A DNA stretch of 36,340 nt from Priapulus caudatus (GCF_000485595.1 NW_014577690.1:107514-143853), one strand, 5' to 3'; positions 20,795-35,235 are shown, counted from the stretch's first letter. Numbers and translations are program-made. Notes: a model not told the origin generated them from the sequence alone.

Positions 20795-21173
20795 GTTTCG
20801 GGTCTACGAGGCGCTACCTGGTGCAGAGTTCGTCTGCGGCGTTGGAAACAAATGAGCAGACGGTGAAAAGAACATGAAGTATAAGGTTATAAAATGTTAC
20901 TACGGGATTATGCTGCCTGATTTACCCGAAGCTGTGTTACTATGGTTACCAATGGCTATCAATTGTTAAGGTGAGGGATTTAGGTGGCCGGGACCACTCA
21001 CAAGAAAGTACAAAATGTAGGGACACGCTGCTAGGCTGGGGTGGTAAACACAGAACCTCTTTTTGTATAATTCCAACGCAAAATAAAGCACAATTTTAAT
21101 ATGAACTTTAAATCAAACACCGGCTTCTTCTACGGATCGCTAAAACGTTGACAAATGTTTCACACCACACGCT

Positions 21174-21174
<1 letters not shown>

Positions 21175-21256
<82 letters not shown>
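21175..21256. repeat. (CA)n microsatellite
   Basis: About 40 uninterrupted CA repeats. It abuts the segmental duplicate at 21258 and replaces the sequence that follows the start codon in copy 1. Confidence 0.97.
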
Positions 21257-21257
<1 letters not shown>

Positions 21258-21258
<1 letters not shown>

Positions 21259-22086
21259 AGCCGGCGTGTCCGATGCCGCCGCTGACGCTGTCTCCATGAC
21301 GCTGTAGAGCACGCAGTAGCAGCGGCATTCATTCACATGCGAGCAGATACGACTCCCGCACACCTCGCGTAACGTCTCATGCTCGCGATGCCATCACGTA
21401 TTCAGCTCTCACTGGCAATACCAGCTTGCTGACTAACAGCTTAATTGCTAATATTAACTAACTGCTGATTGATTTTTTGCTAACTACTAACTGCTGATTG
21501 ACTCTTTGCTAACTGCTGCCTATATGCTGCCTACTCTTTGCTAACTGCTGCCTATATGCTGCCTACTCTTTGCTAACTGCTGACTATATGCTGGCTTACT
21601 CTTTGCTGACTGCTGAGTATATGTCAGCAGGTGACTTGCGGTGTTGCACAAAGGGCGTGCGATGCACGCTTCCAGCGAAACGACTTATCTCCGAAACAAG
21701 TCGAGCGACCAACGACTTGAATGGCAGCAAAGAGTGTGTTGAGAAGTCATCTGTGCTCGGTGCGCGCGTGGGGGAGTGGAACGCAATCGGGCACACGTTA
21801 GCGGCCGTCTTCGGTGTCAAGTCCAGAGCTAGATTACCACACAATAGACGACGCTACAGCGACTGACAAACACGCACGCAGTCACGGCTGTATATACGCG
21901 GAGCTGACTCTACATATCTTGCTTGCTCGTTCCACTTTGCGACTCCTCCGTGTACTAAGGCTGAATATCTCGGTTAAGCCACTTCATTTAATGTAGCTGG
22001 TTGCCTGTTCGTTTCACTGAGCGACTCCTCCGTGTACTAAGGCTGAATATCTCGGTTAAGCCACTTCATTTAATGTAGCTGGTTGC
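21258..22086. repeat. Segmental duplicate, copy 2
   Basis: Collinear with 8755-9570. It contains about three units of a 32-36-bp repeat, gctaactgctgcctatatgc.. (about 21480-21610), and two near-identical 82-bp units ending ggttaagccacttcatttaatgtagctggttgc (about 21928-22086), truncated by the gap. It has lost the ATG and donor of the proposed first exon, so no gene is expected from this copy. Confidence 0.8.
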
Positions 22087-22111
22087 NNNNNNNNNNNNNN
22101 NNNNNNNNNNN
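22087..22111. other. Assembly gap (25 N)
   Basis: A run of 25 N lies between an 82-bp tandem unit and an (AT)n stretch. The true distance and sequence are unknown. Confidence 1.
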
Positions 22112-23348
22112 ATATATATATATATGTATATATATTAGGCGAAAATAAAGGAATCGAATTCTTTTTAAAAGTGAGATTTGAATCAAATTCTAGATAAATT
22201 TACTTGAAAAACACAATCGCAGGAGTATCTTCTGCAACCGAGCACACACATTAACCTTGATAAACGTACCACATACATAATTGCACTTCTGAAATTCTTT
22301 GATTATATATTCGTGATTTTTCTGCATTAAATACTCCTAATAAAATTTCACGCGGCAATCGCAAGACGACATAAATAATGACATGACGTCATTCGGCGAC
22401 ATGTTCATTAGTCTCTGATGAAAAGCAGAGCCTTGACATATGAATATACAATGTTGAAATTCACATCGCGCTCGCTCAGCCTCATTCATCTTTGCATGCG
22501 TCAGCTGCTGCTGGCAATTTCTCAAATGCCACGTATTAAGCGCAGTGGCAATGCAGGTCGAATGCAATAGTCACGCTAACATAGCTCCTGCCGCGCTTTA
22601 CATTCCCAAGTCGAAATCAATAAAATCGGAATAGGTGGAGGAGATGCAGGCCCAATCTAATGTACATCTAGTTATTGTCTATTGAGCTGCGAAGCTATGC
22701 AAAGCTAGCAGGCTAGGCAGCCTGGTTATACAGAGCGAAAAATCTTAAATGTCAAACGCACACAGATGAAATGTTTTGCTCGCAACGAAATTGTCAAAGT
22801 ATTGCCCATTATTTCAACACTTGTTGTCTATATGTATATAATCAAGAGCTAACAATACCTTAGCTAATTATTAGCCTATTAACAGCTTAGATTATAGCGT
22901 ATAATCAGCTCTTGATACAATACAGAATTCTGCACGCACACACGCCACTCACGCACACATCCACAGACAAAGTCATATGGAAAGCTATGAGCGTCATAAT
23001 CTACCCGTCTTATTCGCGTTGAAAACATATTTTAATTACATCCGAGTTCAGGCAACAAGCTCTACAATCTATAGTTATTTACACTGGATGTATGATAAAA
23101 TGTATAATGGAACAGATAGGACTTGCCTGACTGTGCCCGTATTACACTTATCACACAGTTTCAACATTTTAGCAGAACTAATAATATTTACCTCGAATGA
23201 ATCCGTCTTTTGTCATGGGAATATTACCTCAGCAATAACCGCCATCTACAGCTACCTGCTAGGATGTTTAATACCCTAGCTATAGGCGCTCCAGAACAGG
23301 TGGTGGCGCGTCTCATGGTTCAGGTTGTTGGAGGCATCAAAGTCCGTA
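22112..23348. other. No gene seen
   Basis: AT-rich unique sequence. A plus-strand frame of 100 codons (22977-23279) has no recognisable features. The fold-back element at 22841-22916 lies here. Confidence 0.6.
22841..22916. mobile_element. Miniature fold-back element with TCAAGAGCT ends (copy b)
   Basis: Perfect 10-bp terminal inverted repeats, atcaagagct and agctcttgat, enclose a 56-nt AT-rich interior that is itself partly self-complementary. Flanks tataa and tacaa could be a degenerate 5-bp duplication. Related to 20106-20140 by its ends. Confidence 0.35.
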
Positions 23349-23600
<252 letters not shown>

Positions 23601-23682
23601 GCAGGACATACCGGCGTTGACCTGCGAATATAACGCACTCGTATGGGCTGCACCATTTGGTTGATAAGAAAAATACCCAAGA

Positions 23683-24955
23683 CAAATCTATCTATCTTCT
23701 ACTCTATCTTCCATCTATTCATCATCATCTATTGAATTCATCCATCCATCCATACCATCACTCCAATTATCCTATTCTAGTCTATCTAATCCTTATCTAT
23801 TTCTGAGTTTCCTATCCTATTATATATCTTATCTTATACTATTATCTAATCTATCATATCTATTCTATCTATCTATCATATCTATCTATCTATCTTATCT
23901 ATCCTATCTACAGTCCTCTAGTCAATTATCTATCTATCTCACTCTATCTATCATATCTATCTATTCTGTATTATATATATACTATATATATAAATCCAAC
24001 TCTAATCTATCTAGTTATGTAGATATTTTTTAATATTTATGTATTGTATGTATGTATGTATGATGATTATGTTATGTATGTATGTAAATGTATGTATGTA
24101 CTGTATGTATGTATGAATAGTACTGTATGTATGTTATGTATGTATGTATGTATGTATGTTATGTAATGTATTGTATGATATGTTATTGTATGTATTGTAT
24201 GCTAATGTCATGCTATGTACTGTATTTGTGGGTGTGTGTGTGGTGTGTGTGCTGTGATGTGTGACTGCTGTGGCGCGCGATTGAGTCGTGTGTGTGTGTT
24301 GTGTGTATGTATGTTATGTATGTATGTATTATGCTATGGTATTGTCATTGTTATGTGTGGTGTGTGTGTGTGTGTGTGGTGTAGCTTTGTGTGTGTGTAG
24401 GTGTGTGCTGTTGTGTATGTATTGTATCGCGTATGTATGTATGTATGTATGTATGTTTATGTTATGTATGTATGTATGTACTGTAATGTAATGTATTGTA
24501 TGTATGATATGTATGCTAATGTGTATGTATGTATTATGTAGTATGTATGTCATGTATAGTATGTTACTGTATGTATCGTATGTACATGTATGTATGTATG
24601 TATGTAGCTGTATGTATGTATGTATGTATGTATGTTAATGTATGTATGTATAGTATGTATGTATGTATGTATGTATGTATGTATGTTATGTATGTATGTT
24701 ATGTATGGTTATGTATGTATGTAATGTATGTACTTGTATTGTATGTATGCTATGTATGTATGTATGTATGTATGTATGTATGTATGTATGTATGTTGTAT
24801 GTTATGTATGTATGTATGTATGTATGTATGTATGTATGTATGCTATGTATTGTATGTTAGTTGTATTGGTAATGTATGCTATGTATGTATGTATGTATGT
24901 CATGTATGTATGTACTTGTATGTATGCTATGTATGTATGTATCTAATCTTATCTA
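23683..24955. repeat. Composite tetranucleotide array I: (TCTA)n-(TCCA)n-(TCTA)n-(TGTA)n
   Basis: TCTA/ATCT runs with a short ATCC block at about 23735-23755 continue to about 24010. TGTA/GTAT runs then continue to about 24940, with a (GT)n interruption around 24228-24300 and 24355-24410, ending in a few TCTA units. M/Y/V/C frames in it are artefacts. Confidence 0.95.
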
Positions 24956-25300
24956 CTCTAATAGTCATGATGGTAGTTATGTAAGTAGTGATGTATTCTG
25001 GTCAATTGTTATTACGATAATGCCCACTTAAATGTTTCTATTATTACCACAATGTATGCCACAATATTTACACTGTATGTTTCACGCTGTCACTTCACTT
25101 TTTTGTCTACACCATGCTTAAGCACAATATTGCTACGACGACTCTACACGCACATATTTTAAATGCAATTGTTTAGTTGTTTTTACGCACGCTTTGTCAA
25201 GTGCCACTACCACCGTTTTCGTACTTAATGTAATTACGTATTATGTATGATGTTATGAATTTTATGTATTATGTTTTGCACATGGGACTAACCTATCAAT
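24956..25300. other. No gene seen
   Basis: Unique AT-rich DNA between the tetranucleotide array and the GC-rich block. Confidence 0.6.
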
Positions 25301-26180
25301 CTTCTCGAGCACCTTCAGCAGTCATGCGATGGAGGCGGACATTCAGCGCCAACTTGGCTACAGGAAGGCAGGCGCCTAACCCAAGGATCGGTGGCAGAGA
25401 CGCGATTGCACGTTTTGTCGGTCACGATAAGCGACCGGCAAACGAGCACTCGTAGTCGACAACGATCTGTAGCCTCGGGACGTCCAAACGCATGGCCCGA
25501 GCCTCACAAGGAGAGCCGCCCGCATAAACGATTTCTGTGCGCAGAGTCAGCTTGCCCTTACCTTGAATCGAGCGGCTGCTCACCGCCACCGCACGACAAC
25601 GTGAAGCCACGGCACCACCGTCGGCGGCCACCGGATCTCCCCATCCGATATACACCTGTGGATAACTGTCGCGAACCGATTTAGTCGCATACTACCGGTC
25701 GGTTCACCCATCTCGAGGCCACGCCACCCACCCATCCCATGGCGGCGCGTGTCCGGAAGACAGCTTGCGCCGACAGCAACTGGAAAACACTTTAAGGATG
25801 AAGTGCTTCCGCTTTCAGGCGCGATTACCGGGATTCAACAATTGCGGTGCGGCGGTGAACGGGCTCGTCCTCACCCTCCAATGAAACTACCAATAGCTGG
25901 GTTGCCCGAGGGTGAGCTGGACACGACGCTCCAGTGGCGATTGACGACGGGAGGGAGAAGAAGATGAAGAAGAGGAGAGACTCTTCTACACCGGCTACCA
26001 CACGCAGGACCCCACGGTGAGACGGGACAACCAACCATCCAACGGACCACGAGGACACGAGCACAACGTAGGACCCACGACATGACGGCAGAGGACCCCA
26101 TTGATGACGGCGCAGTGACCACGATGACGGCAGGACCCACGAGACGTACACGACGACGACGGTGCAACGCCAGATTAGTT
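25300..26180. other. GC-rich block, possible retroelement remnant
   Basis: Base composition rises sharply against AT-rich flanks and several short frames stay open on both strands (e.g. plus 25391-25684, minus 25825-26151). I find no diagnostic motif: no zinc knuckle, protease or integrase residues I can defend. The end grades into gacgacg-type repeats at about 26040-26170. An aaggagcggg followed by tgatgggg near 26258-26275 resembles a polypurine tract next to a TG-starting LTR, which is weak evidence. Confidence 0.2.
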
Positions 26181-27030
26181 AACAATTTTTGTGTTGTGTG
26201 TATCGGTTGTTCTTGTATTTGTATTGTGGAAGATAGATTAATTAAGTTGGTTAGTTAAGGAGCGGGTGATGGGGTTGCATTGAAATAAAAAGGAAACAAT
26301 TTTTACAGAAAATCAAATATAAAATACAGAACGAAAAATTCACTAAGAAAAATAATAATTAAAAATTCATTATTAAATACGATATTCAATTACAAACCTA
26401 CATTTAAGCCGTTCCAAAGTTGTTGCGCGTATCACTGGGCTTCAACTTGTCGGTTTATATTGGGGGGATAATGTTATACAGCTTCGAACTGGACGATATA
26501 AGTTAAAATAGCTAGGATAACCATTGTTCGGGCTGGGCATAATATGAACAAGCGCAGTGTTAAAGTCGCTAACGCGAGGTAGACAGGATAGAAACAAGTA
26601 GGCCAATTGTTAGACAGGCATGTAGGGGACTGTTGGAGAGACAATAGGTAAGGAGTGCTTCTACCTATTGCAGTATTATAACAGCTGTGTTCGGCGCCAG
26701 AGACACAGGGAGAGCGATAGTGTTACGCAAACTACATGGCATAGACGATAATTCGGTTTGAGAACAGCTACTGCACCAGCATAAACCTTCGTAAGTTAAT
26801 GGTGAGGTTTTAGCTCGGCGTACATAGACTGTACGCCATTCGCCATGTTATGGGCGGATGCTAGTTAGTATCACGCTATTATAAGATATTCATGAATACT
26901 GTTACATACTATTCTGTTATGTCTGTTATTATCTGCATTTCATCATAGACGTAGCAAGGGGTAGTTCAGTCAACACACTCACGCGTAACCACTGATGCGG
27001 TCACAGCGTAGCAAATGATGTCATACCTTA
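26181..27030. other. No gene seen
   Basis: AT-rich unique sequence. A perfect 8-bp hairpin, ggcgtaca-tagac-tgtacgcc, sits near 26818-26838. Confidence 0.6.
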
Positions 27031-27301
27031 TTATATCTATCTAATTTTAATCTAATCCACTTATTTGTTCTATCGTTCTAATCTATCTATCTATCTATCT
27101 ATCCTTTTATCTATCTATCTATCTATCTATCTTACTATTATCTTATCTATCTAGTCTATCTATCTATCTATTAATCTATTAATGCTATCTATTTCTAGTC
27201 TATCTATTTCTATCATAATCTATCTTATCTAATTATATATTTCTATTTCTATCTATCTTCATCCATTCCATCCATCCCATCCATTCCATCCGTCTCATCT
27301 A

Positions 27302-27342
<41 letters not shown>

Positions 27343-27591
27343 AATTTATCAATATTTATCTATTATCTACTCTATTTTATTTATTTATCGACTCGATTCA
27401 TCTATCTATCCTATCTCAGTTTATTGTATCGCTATTTATGATATGTTATGTATGTATGGTATGTACATGTTATCTGTATAGTATGCCCTATGTTGTTATG
27501 CTATGTATGTATGTATGTTATGTATGTTGTACTGTATGTTATGTATGTATGCTATAGTGGATGTTATGTATGTATGTAGTGATATGTATTG

Positions 27592-27622
<31 letters not shown>

Positions 27623-28385
27623 TTGTATGTATGTATTGTATTTTATGTACGTACGTACGTTAACGTAACGTACGTATGTATGTATCTTATCTATTCTATC
27701 ATATTCCATCCATTCATTCCATGCATTCCATCCATCTTATCAAATCTTATCTATTCTATCTAATCTAAGTCTATCTATCTTCTATTCTATCTATTTATCT
27801 AACTATCTATCTATCATATCTATCTATCGATCTAATCGCATCTATCTATCTATATATATATTTATTATCTATTCTATCTATTTATCTATCATATCTAATT
27901 CTAATTCATATTATCTATCTATTCTTATCTATCTATCTTATCTATCTATCGTATCTATCATATTATCTATCTATTATCTATCTATCTTATCGTATCTTCT
28001 ATCTATCTACTATCCTACTCTATCTATCAATCTATCTTATCTATCTATCTATCTACTCTATCTATTCTTATCTATCTATCTAGTCTATCTATTTCTATCT
28101 ATTCTATCTATCAATTCGAAGTCATTATCTTCTATCTATCTATTCTATCTACTCTATCTATCTATTATCTATATCTATCTATCTATCTATCTATCTGATC
28201 TATCTATTTATCTGATGTCATGTATCTTATGTTATCTACGTATCTATATATCTTATTCTATCTATATATCTATACATTGTATATATTTTTTGTCTATATG
28301 TTCTATATATTATCTATCTATTCTATCTATTTTATCTAATTCTATTTTTTTTTTTCTATCTATCTATTTATTTATTTATCTGACT
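27030..28385. repeat. Composite tetranucleotide array II: (TCTA)n-(TCCA)n-(TCTA)n-(TGTA)n-(TCTA)n
   Basis: TCTA runs to about 27420 with a TCCA block at 27258-27298, TGTA runs about 27430-27690 ending in an ACGT palindromic patch (27645-27675), a second TCCA patch near 27705-27740, then TCTA runs to about 28380. The order of motifs repeats that of array I. Confidence 0.95.
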
Positions 28386-28645
28386 GCGTATCATTAAGTA
28401 ACAGTAAAGCAAGTCCAGTGCCAGTCTTGAATTCCTGTTTTGGAACATTATGATCCTGTTGCTGCCGTTTTTCCCAGTTTTTTTTTTGCTTAGATGACCT
28501 CGGAGGTTCAAATTAATGTGCCCATAACATTAGCAACCAAATATTTACCCTTTACTGGAATGCTTTGAATTTTCTAGGTAACCGATATTGATTTGCATCG
28601 GGAACAGGACAACAGAATAAATTCAACAAATATGGTATTAGATAA

Positions 28646-28694
28646 TGCTGTGACCAATACACAAATACGCCGCGCCTCAGTCGCTATCGGTGGT
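28646..28694 (+). repeat. Short dispersed repeat, copy b
   Basis: The core caatacacaaatacgccgcg followed by cctcagtcgctatcggtggt parallels copy a with substitutions. Confidence 0.6.
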
Positions 28695-28794
28695 AGGCAG
28701 ATAACTATCAAAGAGAGTATAAAGAAAGACTATACCTTTGTAATAAATCTATATCTTATATCTACTATTTATTATCCTATATCTTACTATATAT

Positions 28795-28935
28795 CGATAT
28801 AATATATTATATATCATAATATATATATATTAATATATATATATATATATATATTAGAGGAGACGAGAGAGAGAGACAGAGATGAAGAGACGAGAGAGAT
28901 GGATCGCTGAGAGTGAGAGAGATGAGAACAAGGTT
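28795..28935. repeat. (AT)n followed by (GA)n
   Basis: TA/AT dinucleotides to about 28855, then gagagagac-type purine repeats. Confidence 0.9.
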
Positions 28936-28980
28936 AGATATTTATCAGCCGAGTAGCTAAAGGGTTAAACTGATATTATT

Positions 28981-29040
28981 GCTCACCATAACAGCGCTAG
29001 ATCCCGGGCCCTTTATATTTGATGTATTTGTTCCAACAGC
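28981..29040 (-). repeat. Short dispersed repeat, copy c (inverted, diverged)
   Basis: gctcaccataacagcgctag ... gatgtatttgttccaacagc is the reverse of the copy a ends, with a changed middle. Confidence 0.5.
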
Positions 29041-29137
29041 AGTATAGGTTAAATACTATATTATATCACAGTCATAATAATATATATATATATATGTAAT
29101 ATATAGCTATTTATGCATGTAGATATAGCTATTTACG

Positions 29138-29180
29138 CCTCACCACTAACAGCGACAGAGCCGGCCGTATTTGTGTATCT
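29138..29180 (-). repeat. Short dispersed repeat, copy d (inverted)
   Basis: cctcaccactaacagcgaca followed by gagccggccgtatttgtgt is a near-exact reverse complement of the copy a core. Confidence 0.7.
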
Positions 29181-29309
29181 ATATAGCCGCGGAAGGTGTC
29201 TGGTAGCTTATAAGCAACGCGTGCTTATGGCTTTCTGTTTTGATCTACATTGAGATCCGAATTTCGTTTTGTATTGCTTTATCAGTAATGCATTTAGAAT
29301 AATTATATA

Positions 29310-29600
29310 GACAGTTGTGTGATGTGTGTGTGTGAGTGTGTGTTGGTGTGTGTGTGTGCTGTGCGTGCCGGACCCGTGTGAGTGCGTGCTGTGCGCTCGC
29401 GCTCGCGCGCGATTTGCGGGCTCCTGTGTGTGTGTGTGTAGTGTGCGTGTCCGTGGTGTGTGTGCTGATGTGCGGTGCGTGATGGGTAGGATAGGCGTTG
29501 ATGTGTGTGTGTAGTGTGGTTGTGTGTGTGGTAGAAGCTGTGGTTGTGATGTGTGTGTGTGTGTGAGCTCGGTCTCCGTGCGTGCGTGCGTGGTGTTATT
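29310..29600. repeat. Interrupted (GT)n tract
   Basis: GT with GTGC, GCGC and other interruptions, ending in (CGTG)n near 29578-29592. Confidence 0.9.
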
Positions 29601-29639
29601 TTTTATATTTTACTTATTTATATGTAGTGAATTCAAACG

Positions 29640-29845
29640 GGACGGTGTACAGAGTAGGTAGAGGGCCAATCATCAATGGGAGAGACGGACTGCGTGACTG
29701 TCAATCATCGCCACGCGCCACCAAGACCGCTGCATAATATTTATGCCAACGGATCCGCGCGCGGCCTTGAGATGAAAGTAAAATTTTTGTTTTGCGGCAT
29801 TTTTCACTCGCGAAGTTTTGTCGAATTTAATTAGAGCCGCAATAT
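29640..29845. promoter_or_regulatory. Candidate cis-regulatory island with PBX/MEIS-type sites
   Basis: Unique, balanced-composition DNA between two GT tracts. ctgtcaatca (29698-29707) is the exact reverse complement of the TGATTGACAG decamer bound by PBX-PREP/MEIS dimers. ccaatcatcaatgg (29666-29679) carries two further TGAT half-sites 30 bases away. TAATTA-like and ATAATATTTAT patches follow. The reading rests only on motif matches. Confidence 0.25.
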
Positions 29846-29867
29846 TATATATATATTATATATTTGT

Positions 29868-30107
29868 GTGCTGGCTGTGTGTGTATAGTGTGTGTGCTGT
29901 GTGTGTTGTGGCGTGCGTTGCCGTGCGGTGCGGTGTTGCCCGTGCGTGCGTTGTAGATGTGTTTATGTGTTGAGGAGCGGTGCGCCGGGCTGCCTGTGGA
30001 TCCTGTGTGTGTGTGTGGAGTTGGCGCTGTGTGTGTGTGTGATTGTGGGTGTGTGTGTGTGTGTGCGTGTGTGTGAGCATGTGTGTGTATATGTGTATGT
30101 GTGTGTG

Positions 30108-30158
<51 letters not shown>

Positions 30159-30180
30159 CCGCGCGCGTGTGTGTGAGTGA
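29868..30180. repeat. Interrupted (GT)n / (GTGC)n tract
   Basis: GT dinucleotides with CGTG repeats at about 30120-30165. Confidence 0.95.
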
Positions 30181-30968
30181 GTAACTACGTTGTAGGCATG
30201 GGCTTATTATTGTGCTGTATATTTGTATTAGTGGACTATCTATAGAAAGGGAAGTCAGCCACTGTGATACCGACGCCGATTCGTATATATGTGTCACTTT
30301 TTATCTGCCAGCCTCCGCTTCCTCGCCGAAACTCAAATATAGGTCAGCGGGAAGAGTCTTGCTGTTGTTTGGCATACAAATCTAAGACAGGCTGATGGTT
30401 TGTGAAAGTTTGGAGTGGATTGCTGCGGAGGGAAAAAAGACGGAGGGGAGTGGTTGTGTACGTGCGTTTTATCGCCGATGTTCCGCGTCGGGAGGAGGTC
30501 ACGGCGAGTTTGCCTTCGATTTTGTTTGCTTTTCGTGATCGATTTCCATGTGTATGGCGGCCATCCTGTGTGAAAGCACGTCATTGATTCTCTTAGGCGA
30601 TAAAACGAGATCTATTTCCTTCATTCGTCCTCCTCGTCTCACCGGAAATCCATACCCGTTCTTATTTTCGCTCTTTATCTCGCGTTATTTCCGTTTTCCC
30701 AAAAACCATGGCATCATCTACATTCTCGTCCTCTTCCGACTTGCTATTATATCTTTTCCCATTCTCTTCTTCTCTCTGTCTCTTCCAGATCTCTCCATTT
30801 GTTCCATATCTCTCCATCTCTTCCTCCTTATTTCTTCCCCGCTTTGGCGCGCACGGTTTTACCTTCTCTTCCATTGCCGATCCTCGCCTTCTATCCATCG
30901 TTATTCTACTCTGCATCTCCCCCCCCGCCTGCCTTCCTCACTCCTCCTGTTAGACGACCCCACTCTCC
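30181..30968. other. No gene seen; C/T-rich stretch
   Basis: Unique to about 30600, then pyrimidine-rich sequence (30620-30960) full of tctc/cttcc motifs. Overlapping low-complexity open frames on both strands (plus 30548-30994, minus 30662-30916) are a composition effect. Confidence 0.6.
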
Positions 30969-31141
30969 CTAATCGCAGCTATAGATCGCCGTAAGGATGC
31001 ATGCATCATAGACAATTTCGCAAAATATCTCTACGTTCTCCGTGGCATCGCCTCTCTCGGCAGCGCTGAAGTTCAAGGTCAAGTCTTTTTCGACAGGAGC
31101 GCCAGTCACGTCAGCCATGTAGGTTGCAGCTGAACGAAGGT
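30969..31141 (-). CDS. Possible terminal exon of an unknown gene
   Basis: On the minus strand, cttcgacctTcgttcag at about 31147-31132 resembles a 3' splice site. It is followed by an open frame with even codon use and a mixed, non-repetitive composition (MADVTGAPVEKDLTLNFSAA onward) to a TAG at 30969, about 55 codons. I recognise no domain. No partner exon was identified upstream on the same strand, and short frames of this size occur by chance. Confidence 0.2.
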
Positions 31142-31169
31142 CGAAGATGAGCCACACACACCCCACCCC

Positions 31170-32040
31170 ACTACACGCGAACGCAGCGCCAGCCGCCAGC
31201 CGTCGCTTGAAGCTTTTGCATGAAGCCCTGCTACGAAATATCTAGATCAGGCGAACGTTGGCAGTCATATGACATAGCGCCGTACCGGTATCGAGGTTAG
31301 GATTTCAGAACTCAAGCTCGTTTCCGCAGTCGTCCCCGAAATTATTTCCCGCAGAATGAAATCCTCCCGCGTGTCGCCATCGATGCATATATTTGCGCGA
31401 GACACACCTGTGCTTACTTCATATAATCTAGAGACGACACCGACAACGCGTGCACATTAAACATGAACTGGTGGACGGTGGGCGCGCGTCTTTGTCCCTT
31501 AGAAGTAATAATCGGACGAGTGTTACGCCACGGCAAATGCAACGACGGTGACGATTCTATGATTTCACATACCGAGGCATCAGCGAGCGTATGAGGCAAC
31601 AGATAATATCACACTGCCCGGTATCTTAATTAGATAAGGACACCTGGGCTGCTTAAATTTACCACGTCACGAATTTTCTATGGTGTATATTTGTAAAGAT
31701 TTTGTTGCCATTTTTGACATTAACCGTAAGTACTAACATGACTAAATGCATCGTCAAATTCTTACCTAATGAGATTGTTTCTCGACTAGTTAAAAATCCA
31801 AAAAACATGGACGATTTGATATTATGATCCTGAAATTAATATTGCTTGCTATGGGCTATGTATGAGTCACGGGTGTATGTTTACATCGAACAATATAGTA
31901 AAATAGGAAGTATAATGCAGCAATTTAACCATAAAAGTGAACAGAATTACTTGCATTTTGTGAAAAAGTGGAATTTTGTTTTTCTTTTACGACGACCACA
32001 AAGTAATACATTCTATGACAATCTCGCGCACGTTGTATAT
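31170..32040. other. No gene seen
   Basis: Unique DNA of mixed composition. The minus frame at 31414-31599 shows no features. Confidence 0.55.
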
Positions 32041-34143
<2,103 letters not shown>

Positions 34144-34169
34144 ATGGCTGTACGCTACGTCGCTATGTA

Positions 34170-34222
34170 TCAGTTCGTTCTCTCCTTCCCTCTCTTTCTC
34201 TTTCTTTCTTTCTCTTTCTCTC

Positions 34223-34253
<31 letters not shown>

Positions 34254-34555
34254 CCTCCCTCGCGTCATTCCCTCTTTCTCCGTCTCCCCTTCTCCCTCTC
34301 CCTCATCCCCTCGTCCCTCTCCCTTCTCCCTCTCCCTCCTCCTCTCCCTCTCCCTGTCCACTGTCCCTCTCCCTACTCCCTCTCCCTCTACCTTCTACCC
34401 TCTCGTCTCGCTCTCCCTCTCCAACTCATCCTTCCCCTCTCCCCTCCTCTATCTTTCTATCTATCTATATCTTCCCCCTCGATCTCTCTCTATTTCTCTC
34501 TCTCCCATCGTTCTCTTGGTTTCTCTCCTTTTCCATACTCTCCCCTTTCCACAGT
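34170..34555. repeat. CT-rich polypyrimidine tract
   Basis: ttct and ctccct repeats on the plus strand. The S/L/P-rich plus frame and R/E-rich minus frame are shadows. Confidence 0.95.
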
Positions 34556-35235
34556 CACATTCGCATGTATTTCGCGATGCTTTCCCGCGCCATGCTCGCG
34601 AGTGGCATACTCAAACAATTCCACAAACCTACATATGTATATAACAGAGATGAATAGAGAATCGAGATAAATGCAAAGAAAGCAAATCAATCGCAACCGG
34701 GCATCGTAGTCATGTCGCATAAGATGATCAGCCTGCGCGACGTTTCTAAGCTGAGAGGATAATTTTCTTCATAAGCGTTTCTGCTGAGGACATGTGAGTT
34801 TGCGATTTCGCGCGCCTCCAGCTTGCATTTTCAGGAACTGAAAGCACGGGCCCAATGATGACTCACTGCAGATTAAAATCCACTGCCTTTACATTGCATT
34901 TATTGCCACTTACAGATGACAAGCCGCATGTATAATATTGGACGGAACGCATATAGCAGCGACTACTATACCTGGGACCGAGGCGTATGCTTCGCTGAGG
35001 TCGAGGCTTCGTCGCGTCTTGCCGGATGAATGTACGACGAACGGTTTCGTGGAGCGTAGCGAAGACAGGTCTAGTTCAAATCGCAATACATTTTCGTTCA
35101 AATCGGAAATGCAATATCGTATGGGCACAGCGTTTTTGCCGCGCTGAGGTCTTATGGTTTATTGAGAGAGCGCGTTGACGGGGAGGCGAGAATGGACGCC
35201 GATGACTTCAATTGAAACCGAGGAGATCCCTGGCG
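34556..35235. other. No gene seen
   Basis: Unique DNA. It includes aatgatgactcactgcag (about 34853-34870) with an AP-1-type TGACTCA core. Short open frames on both strands near 34910-35147 overlap and have no recognisable product. Confidence 0.55.

Noticed and set aside
22977-23279. Plus-strand 100-codon frame
   Set aside because: AT-rich composition, no domain, no splice or poly(A) context; compatible with chance.
24215-24984. Met/Tyr/Val/Cys repeat frames
   Set aside because: Translations of (TGTA)n.
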